A DNA stretch of 52,500 nucleotides from a virus. Positions 40,301 to 49,044 of this stretch are shown in pieces. Position 1 is the stretch's first letter, and each line of letters starts with the position of its first letter. The notes beneath the pieces were generated by a model. It searched no databases. It saw nothing but the letters and a program-made list of their open reading frames with translations, and was not told the origin of the DNA. The translations under genes and the position numbers were made by a program. The stretch covers positions 1 through 52,500 of IMG/VR virus record IMGVR_UViG_3300017742_000010, one strand, 5' to 3'.

Positions 40301-42527
40301 TATTGATTCTTTCAATGAAGTTACAAAAGAATGTACAGTTAAAAAAGAATTTGATAACACACCAGGGTTCCAACACTTTTTAGGTGGATTTGCAATTGAA
40401 AAAGAATTAGATCCATCAACAAAATATTTTATTGAACCAAGAATAACTTTCAGTGAACCACCATACTCTAGTTCAACAGCGTCTATTCCATTAAATGGAG
40501 AATACGTATTAGGTGCTTCAAGAAGAGTTACAAACACAAACGTAACTGTATTATTAGGTAATGGTAGAGGATTAAGATCAGTTGATTCTACTAACTGGAC
40601 TGTTGCAAACAGTGTACCAACACAAAACTGGAACAGTTTAGAAGGCGGTGCTAATAACTTTATGGCAACTTCAAGTGCAGGTGGTGTAGCAAGATCACAA
40701 GACGGTGCTAACTGGAGTGACATATCAGGCAACATAGGTGCTGATATTTTCAGAGGTTGTGCATGGGAAAATGTATCTGCAAAATGGGTTGTAGTTTCAG
40801 AAACAGGTGTTGTATACACATCAGGTGACGAAGGAAACACATGGACGTCAGTTCAAGTTGAACCATACGATGGATCAACAGCAGTGTTTTCAAAAATTGC
40901 GGCTGGTAATGGTTTAATTATTATAGGTAACGACTTTGGTCAAACTTGGGAATCAGTAGACGGCGGTACAACATGGGAGTTGGCGGCTAATATAGGTGGT
41001 GATAGATATCTATTACAAAAATTAACTTTCACAGGAGATAAGTTTATAGCATCAGTACAAGATTCACCATTTGATGATTCAACATCAGTGAACAAATTTT
41101 TTGTATCAAATGCGAATGCGGCACAAAGTTCAACAAGTGCTATCACAGTTTGGACTGAATCAGAAACACCTCCACACTCAGGACCATACATGAAAGTAAC
41201 AAGTTCACAAGGAACTTTTGTTGCTATAACTGGAAATGGTGAAGTAGCATATTCATATGATGCAGTAAGTTGGAAACAATTAACAACATTAACAGGAACC
41301 TTTACAGGTATAATAGGCGGCAGAAATGCTGGAGGTTATTTTGTTCCAATAAAACAAGGAACAATAACAAATTTAACTGTACTTAAAAAAGGTGCTCCAC
41401 CTTTAGCAAGAGTCATAACAAATGCAGGAAAAGTTTCTAAAGTACAATTATTAGACACAGGATCAGGTTATTCAACAGCACCAACAATCACAATCAGTGA
41501 CAACGTGAATGTGTTAGACGTGGCAGTTGAAGCAAGAATAGCCAGCGGTGTATTAAGTCAACCAACGTTCACAAACAGAGGTACAGGATTTATAAATGTA
41601 AGTGCAACTGTTACAGGTGACGGTTTTGCTGATGAATTCCAATTAGGAAAAGTTGTACAAATAAAAGATTTATCAAGAGAACCTGGACCAGGTGACTTGT
41701 TGTACATCAATGGTATTCAAGATCAAATTTACAGAGTAACACAGATTACAAACGTTGCAGGCGTGGCTCCAAATCTTACAGCAACATTTAGAATTTCACC
41801 GAGTTTAAAATCTAACGAATCTCCAGTGCATGAAAATACAATGACAATTAGACAACAGTATTCACAAATTAGATTAACTGGACACGATTTCTTAGATATT
41901 GGAACTGGAGGAGTAACAACAACTAACTATCCAGAACTTTATACTAATGCTGGATTTACAGACGGTTACGAATCACAATATGCTAGAGAAACTTCTGACA
42001 ATGGCGGTGGTAGAGTTTTCTACACATCAACTGACCAAGATGGTAACTTCCGTGTTGGTGAATTATTTGAAGTTGAACAGGCAACTGGTATTGTAACACT
42101 AAACGCAGACTTATTCAACTTATCAGGACTTTCAGAATTAGCATTAGGTGGTGTTGTACTAGGTGGTACAGAAGTTGTAATTAGAGAATTTTCAACTGAT
42201 CCTACAATGTCAGCAAATTCAGACAATGTTGTACCAACACAAAAAGCGATTGTAACTTATATTGGTTCAAGAGTTTCAGGTGGTGGTGCTAACTTGAACG
42301 TTTCAGGTTTTAGAGCAGGACAAATTAAAGTAAGAAATAAAGAAATATTTAATGAAGCATTTCCAGAAACAGGACAAATTGTTATAGACAGAATTGCTAA
42401 TTTAAATGGTGGATTTTCAGGCTCATTGTTAGCATTGAACTTTTTCACTGGCGGTGTAGCAAGTACAGAATTAAATGAAGGAGATCCGGCTAGTGCTATT
42501 GATAGTTCTAACGGATATGGTCAATAA
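37374..42527 (+). CDS. Giant fibre: chitin-binding-like repeats, beta-helix and Asp-box propeller
   Basis: 1717 aa. About eight repeats (13-560) of the CBM5/12 (ChtBD3) type, for example WTGAWAPSTFYKIGELVKVG GLIYKCIEGH and FRNDWTSNTLYYPDDIVYYG, with W-x-x-x-x-x-Y-x-x-x-x-x-V and Y-x-C-x-x-x-H. Beta-helix about 602-820: VYYVSPDGEDLDSRG, MVKTGLYQEVLPITVPRDVA LVGDELRS. About 1050-1330 shows five Asp-box-like motifs: SVDSTNW, SQDGANW, SGDEGNTW, SVDGGTTW and SYDAVSW, typical of sialidase/BNR beta-propellers. The C-terminal part (about 1498 on: QIRLTGHDFLDIGTGG, STDQDGNFRVGELFEVEQAT) is shared with the next giant gene. Probably a receptor-binding fibre; domain calls are by motif. Confidence 0.7.
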   Translation: MADFRIDRIRFRWRGDWSANTLYVKDDVLRYGAKVFVCVEVHTSDTNFYNDLNNSVPRWSQMMDGQSWTGAWAPSTFYKIGELVKVGGLIYKCIEGHISNSDAANGVLGDELKWVYFARGEDWQSIWQPATLYNVDQTVIYGGSIWKCNTAHTSGTADDGLQFNAAFWDQYSRSDNFRNDWTSNTLYYPDDIVYYGGTVYRCKTGHRSATSNKFINPTASYGGASGTGFQFFIFKTGTTYNLKITNGGSTYLATEQFTILGTALGGSTPANDAVITISTINSGAIATASVDGVANDSTDGLEANSGQWETVFTGIRYRGDYAVGERYSAGELVRWSPGMWQVTSGHWATNEQMVEGNFNLWVPGLEFEALWNISQYYQKGDVVLYGGYTYVALLSNVGVTPAVTDGTNTWELQIVGYTFKGEWKETYLVNNAIEPFPYKTGDVVRAGGDLYIAVTDNASVDPSTRDVYDAGTDSPFPWQLLVTGYAYKGPWKETNLGGVSGEQTYFPGDVVTVAGTLYKCILKHEANSSDAKPPLDFESENVGPYWVLLATGHTPNVLEYPGDIKTQNEDSTRLRIGLGTPGQLLKVGSNDIPFWEDFDVTPKVYYVSPDGEDLDSRGTQLAAPFKTIKFACDFINGDLSARSPATVMVKTGLYQEVLPITVPRDVALVGDELRSTEVKPAAGYETGYNMFLVNNGSGIRNMSLSGLTGSLGPVNEYGTKRPTGGAFVSLNPGSGASDAAAWITTRSCYVQNVSTFGSGCVGLKVDGDLHNGGNKSIVANDFTQVIDNGIGFWVNGEGKAELVSVFTYYCHIGYLATAGGKARATNGNNSYGDWGSVAEGVTPTETPITAKFNNRTQEAQVDAVYNDENEIFAFAYDHAGQDYTSANITISGSGQGATASINYENTRDGAVNKIRILGPGDSTPAGGSAYTSKSGPAISGTATSIKLNAQFQGTTAQTVGQRLYIWEGTGRGQYGIIDSFNEVTKECTVKKEFDNTPGFQHFLGGFAIEKELDPSTKYFIEPRITFSEPPYSSSTASIPLNGEYVLGASRRVTNTNVTVLLGNGRGLRSVDSTNWTVANSVPTQNWNSLEGGANNFMATSSAGGVARSQDGANWSDISGNIGADIFRGCAWENVSAKWVVVSETGVVYTSGDEGNTWTSVQVEPYDGSTAVFSKIAAGNGLIIIGNDFGQTWESVDGGTTWELAANIGGDRYLLQKLTFTGDKFIASVQDSPFDDSTSVNKFFVSNANAAQSSTSAITVWTESETPPHSGPYMKVTSSQGTFVAITGNGEVAYSYDAVSWKQLTTLTGTFTGIIGGRNAGGYFVPIKQGTITNLTVLKKGAPPLARVITNAGKVSKVQLLDTGSGYSTAPTITISDNVNVLDVAVEARIASGVLSQPTFTNRGTGFINVSATVTGDGFADEFQLGKVVQIKDLSREPGPGDLLYINGIQDQIYRVTQITNVAGVAPNLTATFRISPSLKSNESPVHENTMTIRQQYSQIRLTGHDFLDIGTGGVTTTNYPELYTNAGFTDGYESQYARETSDNGGGRVFYTSTDQDGNFRVGELFEVEQATGIVTLNADLFNLSGLSELALGGVVLGGTEVVIREFSTDPTMSANSDNVVPTQKAIVTYIGSRVSGGGANLNVSGFRAGQIKVRNKEIFNEAFPETGQIVIDRIANLNGGFSGSLLALNFFTGGVASTELNEGDPASAIDSSNGYGQ

Positions 42528-42528
42528 T

Positions 42529-42536
42529 GATAAATA
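42529..42536 (+). promoter_or_regulatory. Late promoter octamer GATAAATA
   Basis: 26 nt before the ATG of the 1899-aa protein, right after the stop of the previous giant gene; AGAGGA follows as ribosome site. Confidence 0.52.
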
Positions 42537-42562
42537 ACTACAATAAGAGGATATATTAACCC

Positions 42563-45500
42563 ATGGCTGAGTTTAAATTAGGTAGAATACGTTTTGTTTG
42601 GAAAGGTGCTTGGTATACAAGTGCCCTTTATTCAGTAGATGATGTTGTAAGATATGGTGGTAGAACATACATTTGTATAGTAAACCACACGTCTGACGCA
42701 GAATTCCAAGTAGATTTAACAGCGGCAAATTGGGCATTGATGTCCGATGGTCAAGAATGGAAAGGTGACTGGGGAGTAAACACAACATACAAACCAAATG
42801 ATGTTGTAAAATACGGTGGTTACATTTATATTTGTAACACAGGTCACACTTCAAATGCAGATGTTAACATTGGACTAGAAGGCGACATTGCAAAATGGGA
42901 TCTTTTCATTGAAGGTTTTGATTACAAAACAGACTGGGCAATAAGCACAAGATACAAAGTAAACGATTTAGTAAGATACGGTGCAACTGTATATCTTTGT
43001 ACAACAGAACACACATCAGCGGCAACATTGGCTGATGGTTTAGAATTAGATATTGCAAAATGGGAAGTGTTTGCAAAAGGATTTAACTGGTTAAACACTT
43101 GGGCAATAAGCACAAGATACAAACCAAATGACACAGTAAGATATGGTGGACAACTTTATGTTTGTATCACTGGACACACTTCAGCAGGCACAGTAGCATC
43201 AGGTTTAGAAAATGATCAAGCAAAATGGCAATACCTACACAAAGGTATTGAATATTTAGGTGTTTGGGTAACAGCAACAAGATACAAAGTTAATGATGTT
43301 GTTAAGTATGGTGCTAACTTATGGATTGCAACAGCGTCACATACAGCAGGTGCATCATTGGCGGCTGACGAAGCCAACTGGGACATTTTTATTCCAGGTT
43401 TAGAATTTGAAGATTCGTGGAGTTCATCTACACAATACCAACCAGGTGACATTGTTACTTACGGAGGTTACCAATACGTTGGATTAAGAAATAACTTAAA
43501 CAAAGTTCCATCAACAGAAACTGCTGATTGGGATTTATTTGTTACAGGTTTCAGTTTAAAAGGAGATTACAACAACGCAACTGCTTACAAAACAGGAGAT
43601 GTTGTTAGAGTTGGTGGTACAACTTACATTGCTATCGCTGACACAACAGGAAATAGACCACCAAGTGTACTACACTGGGATAAACTAAACGAAGGTTTAT
43701 ACTGGAAAGGTACTTGGGGCAATGCGGCTGTTTATGACAAAGGCGATATTGTAAGAGGATCAGTAAACACAGACACTTCTTACATTTGTATTACAGCACA
43801 CACTTCAAACAATGTTGGACCAGCAACAATTAATCAACCAGATTATGCACCAGGGGCTGGTGTTGACACATCTGTTTGGCAATTGTTAGCAGGTGGACCA
43901 GAAAATGATGTGTTATCAGCAGAAGGTGATATTTTAATTTACGGTGCTTCAGGACCAGCAAGATTACCGATTGGTGCTTCAGGACAAGCACTTGTTGTTA
44001 ATGCGGCAGGTACATTACCTGAATGGGGATTTGTTGGACAAGTAGATCAAGTTTACTATGTAGGTCCAGGCGGTGTTGATACTCCGGCTCCAAATGCTGG
44101 TGTTACACTAGACAGTCCATTTAAAAATGTAAGATATGCACTTCATCAAATTGATCAAGGACCAAGAAATCCACAAGGTGTAAACTTATTAAACAGAAAC
44201 AAAGCATTCATACAAGATGAAGTTATTGCTTGGATTAATGTTCAAATTGCTGGTAATATTTCACCATTCACAAACGCATTTACATACGATGCAGTGAAAT
44301 GTAGAAGAGATATAGGTATTCTTATTGATGCTACAATTAATGATTTGAAAAAAGGCGGAAATGTTCAATCAAGAAAAGCGGCTTTACAATATTTCACACC
44401 AGCAGGTGCGTCATACGTAACTGGACAAGTAGCAGAAACTTCAGCGGCAATTGTTAGAGCGGCATACATTGCTCAACAAGTGGTTGTGAATTCAACAGGA
44501 TATACACCATCACAAGGTACAACACTTCAAGTATCTGATTTGACTAAGGTAGCAGAATCAACAGTTGTTGCAGACATAGAAACATTAATGACATTGTCAT
44601 CAAATGCAATTACGGCTGGTAACATCAACAGTGTTCCTGCAAAATTATCACCTCAAATAACTTTAAATGTTAAAACAGGTACGTATTATGAAATACTTCC
44701 AATGTATGTACCAAGAAATTGTGCTGTGGTTGGAGATGAATTAAGATCAACTAACATCAGACCGGCGGCTTCAGTGGTTGCAAATGGTGATGTTGCATAC
44801 AGTTTACAAGGTATTCAACGTTTAGAAGCAATCATCAGTGATGTTGTTCAAAACAATGCTGTTACAGTAACACCATCAGGTGGTATAATAACAACTCCAA
44901 CTGGTGCAAGTTTAGGTTACCAAGGTGCTGGTTTAATTGAAGGTACAGGAACAGTTAACACAACAGCGTCTGCTTCAGGAACAGGTGCTACATTTACATT
45001 GACAACAAACGCATTTGGTTTCGTTACAGGATTAACTGTATTGGCTCCAGGACAAAATTATGTAGTAGGTGAAACAGTTACTATTCCTTCAACAGAAACA
45101 ATTAACAATCCAAGTACTGGTGACACAGCGATTGGTGAAACAATCACATTCCAAGTGTTAACAGTAACATCAGGAAACACAGTTACACAAAACACAGCAG
45201 TGCCGGCAGGTAGTGCGGCGGCAGGTACAGCGGCGGCGGCAATTGTTGACAATGTTGAGAAATACATTGACTTTAAAATTAATGCCAACGGTACAGAGCC
45301 AGCAATAACGGGTTCAAACGTGGCAGAAACAACTGCTGGTTACACAGATGCACGTCTAAGATTATTAGCCAACAGAGACTTTATGGCTAAAGAGTGTGCA
45401 GAATTTGTGAAAAGAGCAAATCCAGGTTATGTGTTTGGTCAAAACGACTGTGAAGACGATATTAAAGATTACGTAGACGGAGTTATTCACGATTTAGAGT

Positions 45501-48262
45501 ACACAGGAAACTATGCATCATTAAAAGGTGCCAAATGGTATGTGAATGCTGTACAAGGTTCAACAACTTCAGACATGTTCTACATGAGACAAGCAACAGG
45601 TTTAAGAAATGCCACTGTACAAGGACTAACAGGTTCATTGGGAGCGGCAAACAGTTATGGAACAAAACGTCCATCAGCGGGTGCTTTTGTTTCTCTTGAT
45701 CCAGGATATGGTCCAACTGATACTAAAACATGGATTGCAACTACAACTGCTGGTACACAACAGTTTACACCAGGAACAGGAACAACTTATGATCCTGCAA
45801 CAGGATTAACTGAATTAGCAATTGGTACACACAAATTACAACCAGGTGAAACTGTTAGACTTACAACAGCAGGTATAACATTTAGTTGTACTCAAGACGG
45901 CAACGTTTCTCAGATTGGATATCCTAGAGCATCTGACCCGGCGGCAGGTAAAGAATTAACAGTTTTATCAGTAACTACGACATCAATCACTGTAAATGTT
46001 GGAGCAAGTCCAGGAGGACAACAATATCCTCACACATTTGTTAGTGCAACTGCAAACTCAGTACAAGAAGAAACAATAACTAGAGCAGGTGGAAGATCAC
46101 CATACATCCAAAACGTTACAACATTTGGAACAGGTGCTGTAGGACAAAAAATTGACGGAGATTTACACGCAGGTGGTAATGACTCTATGGTATCAAATGA
46201 CTTTACGCAAGTAATATCAGATGGTATTGGTGCATGGATTACAAATTTAGGAAGAGCAGAACTTGTATCTGTGTTCTCATACTACGGACACATTGGATAC
46301 CTTGCAGAGACAGGTGGAAAAATACGTGCTACAAACGGTAACTCATCATATGGTGATTTTGGTTGTGTGGCAGAAGGTGTTGATCCAACTGAAGTTCCTG
46401 TAACAGGTAAAGTTAACAACAGATCAACTGACGCATTAGTAGATGCTGTATTCACAGACGGTGAACAAATACTTGCACTTGAATATGGAAATGCAGGTAG
46501 AGAATATTCAAATGCTACTGTAACAATTACAGGTGATGGTTTTGGATTAAACGGTGTTGCGGCAACTTACAATACAGGCGGAGTATACAAAATTAGATTA
46601 ACAGAAACTCCTGCTTCTGATCCATCAGATTTAGGTGGTAAAGGTTTTGTAACTACTACAAACTCAGGACAAACAGGTACAACAACACAAATTACTTTAG
46701 CGGCGGCAGATTCAGCGGCAAGTGGAGTTTATGTTGGAATGGCTTTATTTGTAACAGAAGGTAAAGGTGCTGGACAGTACGGTTACATTGACACTTACAA
46801 TTCATCTAGTAAAATTGCAACAATTAAAAAATTCTCAGATGACTCAGCAGGTTGGGACACATTAGGTGGCAAAGCAGTTGAGGCAACACTAGATTCAACA
46901 ACAATTTACGAAATTACTCCAAGAGTAGTAATAGGTGCTCCAGATAACGATGGTTCAACTGCGGCAAGACAAGCAGTTGCTAGAGCAGTTGTTACAGGAG
47001 AAGTAATTTCAAGTGTTAGAATATTAGATTGTGGTGCTTCTTATACAAGTGCACCAACTGTAACATTTACGGATCCAAACAACACTACAGAAGCGCCTGT
47101 ACAAGCATACATCGGCGATGGTGTTTTAGGTCAACCAACATTTGTTGCAAGAGGTTCAGATTATGTAACTGCTTCTGCTACAATTACAGAGCAAGGTTTA
47201 CAAGCAACTGTTACAGCAATTACTAAGGCATCACCTGCAGTAGTAACAGCAGTAGGACACAACTACAACACGAATGACAAAGTTAAATTTGATGGCATTC
47301 TTGGAATGGTAGAATTGAATACTGGTGTGTACTATTATGTTAAAGTTTTAACAGTAGACACATTTGAAATTTATGCAGACTACGAAATGACAACTGCAAT
47401 TGATTCAACTGGATACACAACATATCTAAGTGGTGGTACAGCAGAATTATTTGGTGGATTTAGAGATGATTATCAAACAGGAAAATATATTGCTGTTGAA
47501 AATTTAACTTCAATTCCAAGAGCAGGATCAAACATTGAGTTTGGACATTTACCAGGACAATATTTCAAACTGGTTGCTGTTAATCAACAACTTGGAACAC
47601 AAACTCCATTCACAGGATTATTACAAGTTTCACCAGATATTAAATCTTATGAAGCACCAGAACATGGACAATCTTTAGAATTAAGAATCAGATACTCACA
47701 AGTTAGATTAACAGGACATGACTTCTTGGATATTGGAACAGGTAACTTTGCAAGTACAAACTACCCTGGTTTACCTGGACAGAATCCAATTCCTGCAAAT
47801 GAAACTGTTGAAGGTGGTGGAGGAAGAGTATTCTTTACTTCTACAGACCAAGACGGTAACTTTAGAGTAGGAGATTTATTCTCTGTAGAACAAGCAACTG
47901 GTATTGCTTCATTGAATGCTGATGCATTTAACATATCAGGACTACAAGAATTACAGTTGGGTGATTTAGCATTAGGTGGAACAAGTGCTTCTATCAATGA
48001 ATTCTCAACTGATGGTACAATGGCGGCTAATTCAGACGCAATTGTTCCGACACAGAGAGCAATTAGAACATATATCGCTTCACAAATTGGTGGTGGTGCT
48101 AGTTCGCTCAATGTTAACTTGATTACTGCAGGACTAGTGGTAATTACTGGTAATACGATAAGTACAAGTAACAACGTAGGGATCAATTTCCAAAGCGTCA
48201 CTAACTTCACAAAAGGAGTTACTGGTGTACCGATTGCGATGAACTACTTAATACATAGTTAA
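42563..48262 (+). CDS. Giant fibre: chitin-binding-like repeats and beta-helix with helical insert
   Basis: 1899 aa, paralogue of the 1717-aa protein at both ends. Eight CBM5/12-like repeats (about 13-450), very regular: WKGDWGVNTTYKPNDVVKYG, YKTDWAISTRYKVNDLVRYG, each ending in a Cys and HTS. Beta-helix begins at about 496 (QVYYVGPGGVD) and is interrupted by a helical insert (about 534-690: NKAFIQDEVIAWINVQ, CRRDIGILIDATINDLKKGG) before TYYEILPMYVPRNCAVVGDE. The helix ends near 1240 (FSYYGHIGYLAETGGKIRA). The C-terminal block from about 1712 (QVRLTGHDFLDIGTGNF, STDQDGNFRVGDLFSVEQAT) matches the other giant. It has no Asp-box propeller. Probably a partner or alternative fibre. Confidence 0.68.
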   Translation: MAEFKLGRIRFVWKGAWYTSALYSVDDVVRYGGRTYICIVNHTSDAEFQVDLTAANWALMSDGQEWKGDWGVNTTYKPNDVVKYGGYIYICNTGHTSNADVNIGLEGDIAKWDLFIEGFDYKTDWAISTRYKVNDLVRYGATVYLCTTEHTSAATLADGLELDIAKWEVFAKGFNWLNTWAISTRYKPNDTVRYGGQLYVCITGHTSAGTVASGLENDQAKWQYLHKGIEYLGVWVTATRYKVNDVVKYGANLWIATASHTAGASLAADEANWDIFIPGLEFEDSWSSSTQYQPGDIVTYGGYQYVGLRNNLNKVPSTETADWDLFVTGFSLKGDYNNATAYKTGDVVRVGGTTYIAIADTTGNRPPSVLHWDKLNEGLYWKGTWGNAAVYDKGDIVRGSVNTDTSYICITAHTSNNVGPATINQPDYAPGAGVDTSVWQLLAGGPENDVLSAEGDILIYGASGPARLPIGASGQALVVNAAGTLPEWGFVGQVDQVYYVGPGGVDTPAPNAGVTLDSPFKNVRYALHQIDQGPRNPQGVNLLNRNKAFIQDEVIAWINVQIAGNISPFTNAFTYDAVKCRRDIGILIDATINDLKKGGNVQSRKAALQYFTPAGASYVTGQVAETSAAIVRAAYIAQQVVVNSTGYTPSQGTTLQVSDLTKVAESTVVADIETLMTLSSNAITAGNINSVPAKLSPQITLNVKTGTYYEILPMYVPRNCAVVGDELRSTNIRPAASVVANGDVAYSLQGIQRLEAIISDVVQNNAVTVTPSGGIITTPTGASLGYQGAGLIEGTGTVNTTASASGTGATFTLTTNAFGFVTGLTVLAPGQNYVVGETVTIPSTETINNPSTGDTAIGETITFQVLTVTSGNTVTQNTAVPAGSAAAGTAAAAIVDNVEKYIDFKINANGTEPAITGSNVAETTAGYTDARLRLLANRDFMAKECAEFVKRANPGYVFGQNDCEDDIKDYVDGVIHDLEYTGNYASLKGAKWYVNAVQGSTTSDMFYMRQATGLRNATVQGLTGSLGAANSYGTKRPSAGAFVSLDPGYGPTDTKTWIATTTAGTQQFTPGTGTTYDPATGLTELAIGTHKLQPGETVRLTTAGITFSCTQDGNVSQIGYPRASDPAAGKELTVLSVTTTSITVNVGASPGGQQYPHTFVSATANSVQEETITRAGGRSPYIQNVTTFGTGAVGQKIDGDLHAGGNDSMVSNDFTQVISDGIGAWITNLGRAELVSVFSYYGHIGYLAETGGKIRATNGNSSYGDFGCVAEGVDPTEVPVTGKVNNRSTDALVDAVFTDGEQILALEYGNAGREYSNATVTITGDGFGLNGVAATYNTGGVYKIRLTETPASDPSDLGGKGFVTTTNSGQTGTTTQITLAAADSAASGVYVGMALFVTEGKGAGQYGYIDTYNSSSKIATIKKFSDDSAGWDTLGGKAVEATLDSTTIYEITPRVVIGAPDNDGSTAARQAVARAVVTGEVISSVRILDCGASYTSAPTVTFTDPNNTTEAPVQAYIGDGVLGQPTFVARGSDYVTASATITEQGLQATVTAITKASPAVVTAVGHNYNTNDKVKFDGILGMVELNTGVYYYVKVLTVDTFEIYADYEMTTAIDSTGYTTYLSGGTAELFGGFRDDYQTGKYIAVENLTSIPRAGSNIEFGHLPGQYFKLVAVNQQLGTQTPFTGLLQVSPDIKSYEAPEHGQSLELRIRYSQVRLTGHDFLDIGTGNFASTNYPGLPGQNPIPANETVEGGGGRVFFTSTDQDGNFRVGDLFSVEQATGIASLNADAFNISGLQELQLGDLALGGTSASINEFSTDGTMAANSDAIVPTQRAIRTYIASQIGGGASSLNVNLITAGLVVITGNTISTSNNVGINFQSVTNFTKGVTGVPIAMNYLIHS

Positions 48263-48275
48263 AGGAGAAAAAACG

Positions 48276-48596
48276 ATGGCTTCAGGAAGAATAGGAAAAG
48301 CAGATCTTTTAGCCGCTACTAATACGACTGTATACACAACGCCTGCTGACACTTTTACGGTGGCAACGGTATCGTTTTGTAACAGAGGTAACCAAGCGGT
48401 TACAGTTAGATTAGCGGTGGCAGATACGGCTACACCGGATAACTCAGAATATGTTGAATATGAAACAGAAATTTTGAGTCATGGTGTGTTAGAAAGAACT
48501 GGTTTAGTACTGTCAGCAACGCAATTATTGGTAGCACATTCAAGTGCAACTAACGTAAGTGCAGTTGTAAGCGGTATTGAAACAAGTACAGCATAA
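48276..48596 (+). CDS. Small beta-sandwich fibre-associated protein (family A)
   Basis: 106 aa. Start ASGRIGKADLLAATNTTVYT, then VATVSFCNRGNQAVTVRLAV, YEIL-like GVLERTGLVLSATQLLVAHS and VSAVVSGIE. It resembles the 110-aa protein at 34864 in strand order. AGGAG ribosome site. It directly follows the 1899-aa fibre, again suggesting one small partner for each large fibre. Confidence 0.5.
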   Translation: MASGRIGKADLLAATNTTVYTTPADTFTVATVSFCNRGNQAVTVRLAVADTATPDNSEYVEYETEILSHGVLERTGLVLSATQLLVAHSSATNVSAVVSGIETSTA

Positions 48597-48611
48597 TTTT
48601 AAGGTAAATTA

Positions 48612-48619
48612 TATAAATA
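48612..48619 (+). promoter_or_regulatory. Perfect late promoter TATAAATA
   Basis: Exact consensus octamer 33 nt before the ATG at 48653; AAAGGA ribosome site between. Confidence 0.65.
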
Positions 48620-48652
48620 GTATAAAGAGTACTAATAAAGGAAACAAAGACA

Positions 48653-48985
48653 ATGGGAAGATACATATCAACAACTGGAACTGCTGGCGTAGTCACTAAA
48701 CAAGTGGCGACAACTTACCAAGCAGTGGTAAATGATAGAATCTTAGCAGATAGTGCCGCGAGCACTTTCACAATCACGTTACCTCTAAATGCTTCTTTGT
48801 TGATCAATGACACAATTCAAATCATTGATGCAACTTCGAACTTTGGAACTAACGCGGTTACAGTTGCTAGGAACGGTTCACTAATTCAAGGTTCAGCAGA
48901 CGACTTAACAATGGACTTAAATGGTGCAATCGCAACTTTGATTTACACTGGTCCGACTTATGGTTGGATAATTGGTGCTGTATAA
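48653..48985 (+). CDS. Small beta-rich structural protein, phage tail-associated
   Basis: 110 aa. Start GRYISTTGTAGVVTKQVATT, then AASTFTITLPLNASLLINDT IQIIDATSN and GSADDLTMDLNGAIATLIYT, ending YGWIIGAV. The pattern 'r.l...a..tftitLP.....~Gd.i~i~D......~~~~v~~~g~~I.g...~~.~~~~~~~~~l~y~~~.~gW~~' is common in small phage tail/fibre proteins. It is under the perfect late octamer and upstream of the Cys-rich triplet. Confidence 0.55.
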   Translation: MGRYISTTGTAGVVTKQVATTYQAVVNDRILADSAASTFTITLPLNASLLINDTIQIIDATSNFGTNAVTVARNGSLIQGSADDLTMDLNGAIATLIYTGPTYGWIIGAV

Positions 48986-49044
48986 TTTTTTATAATTTTA
49001 TTATATTAAATTTACATCATTAAACACTTGGAGAAACAAAAACA

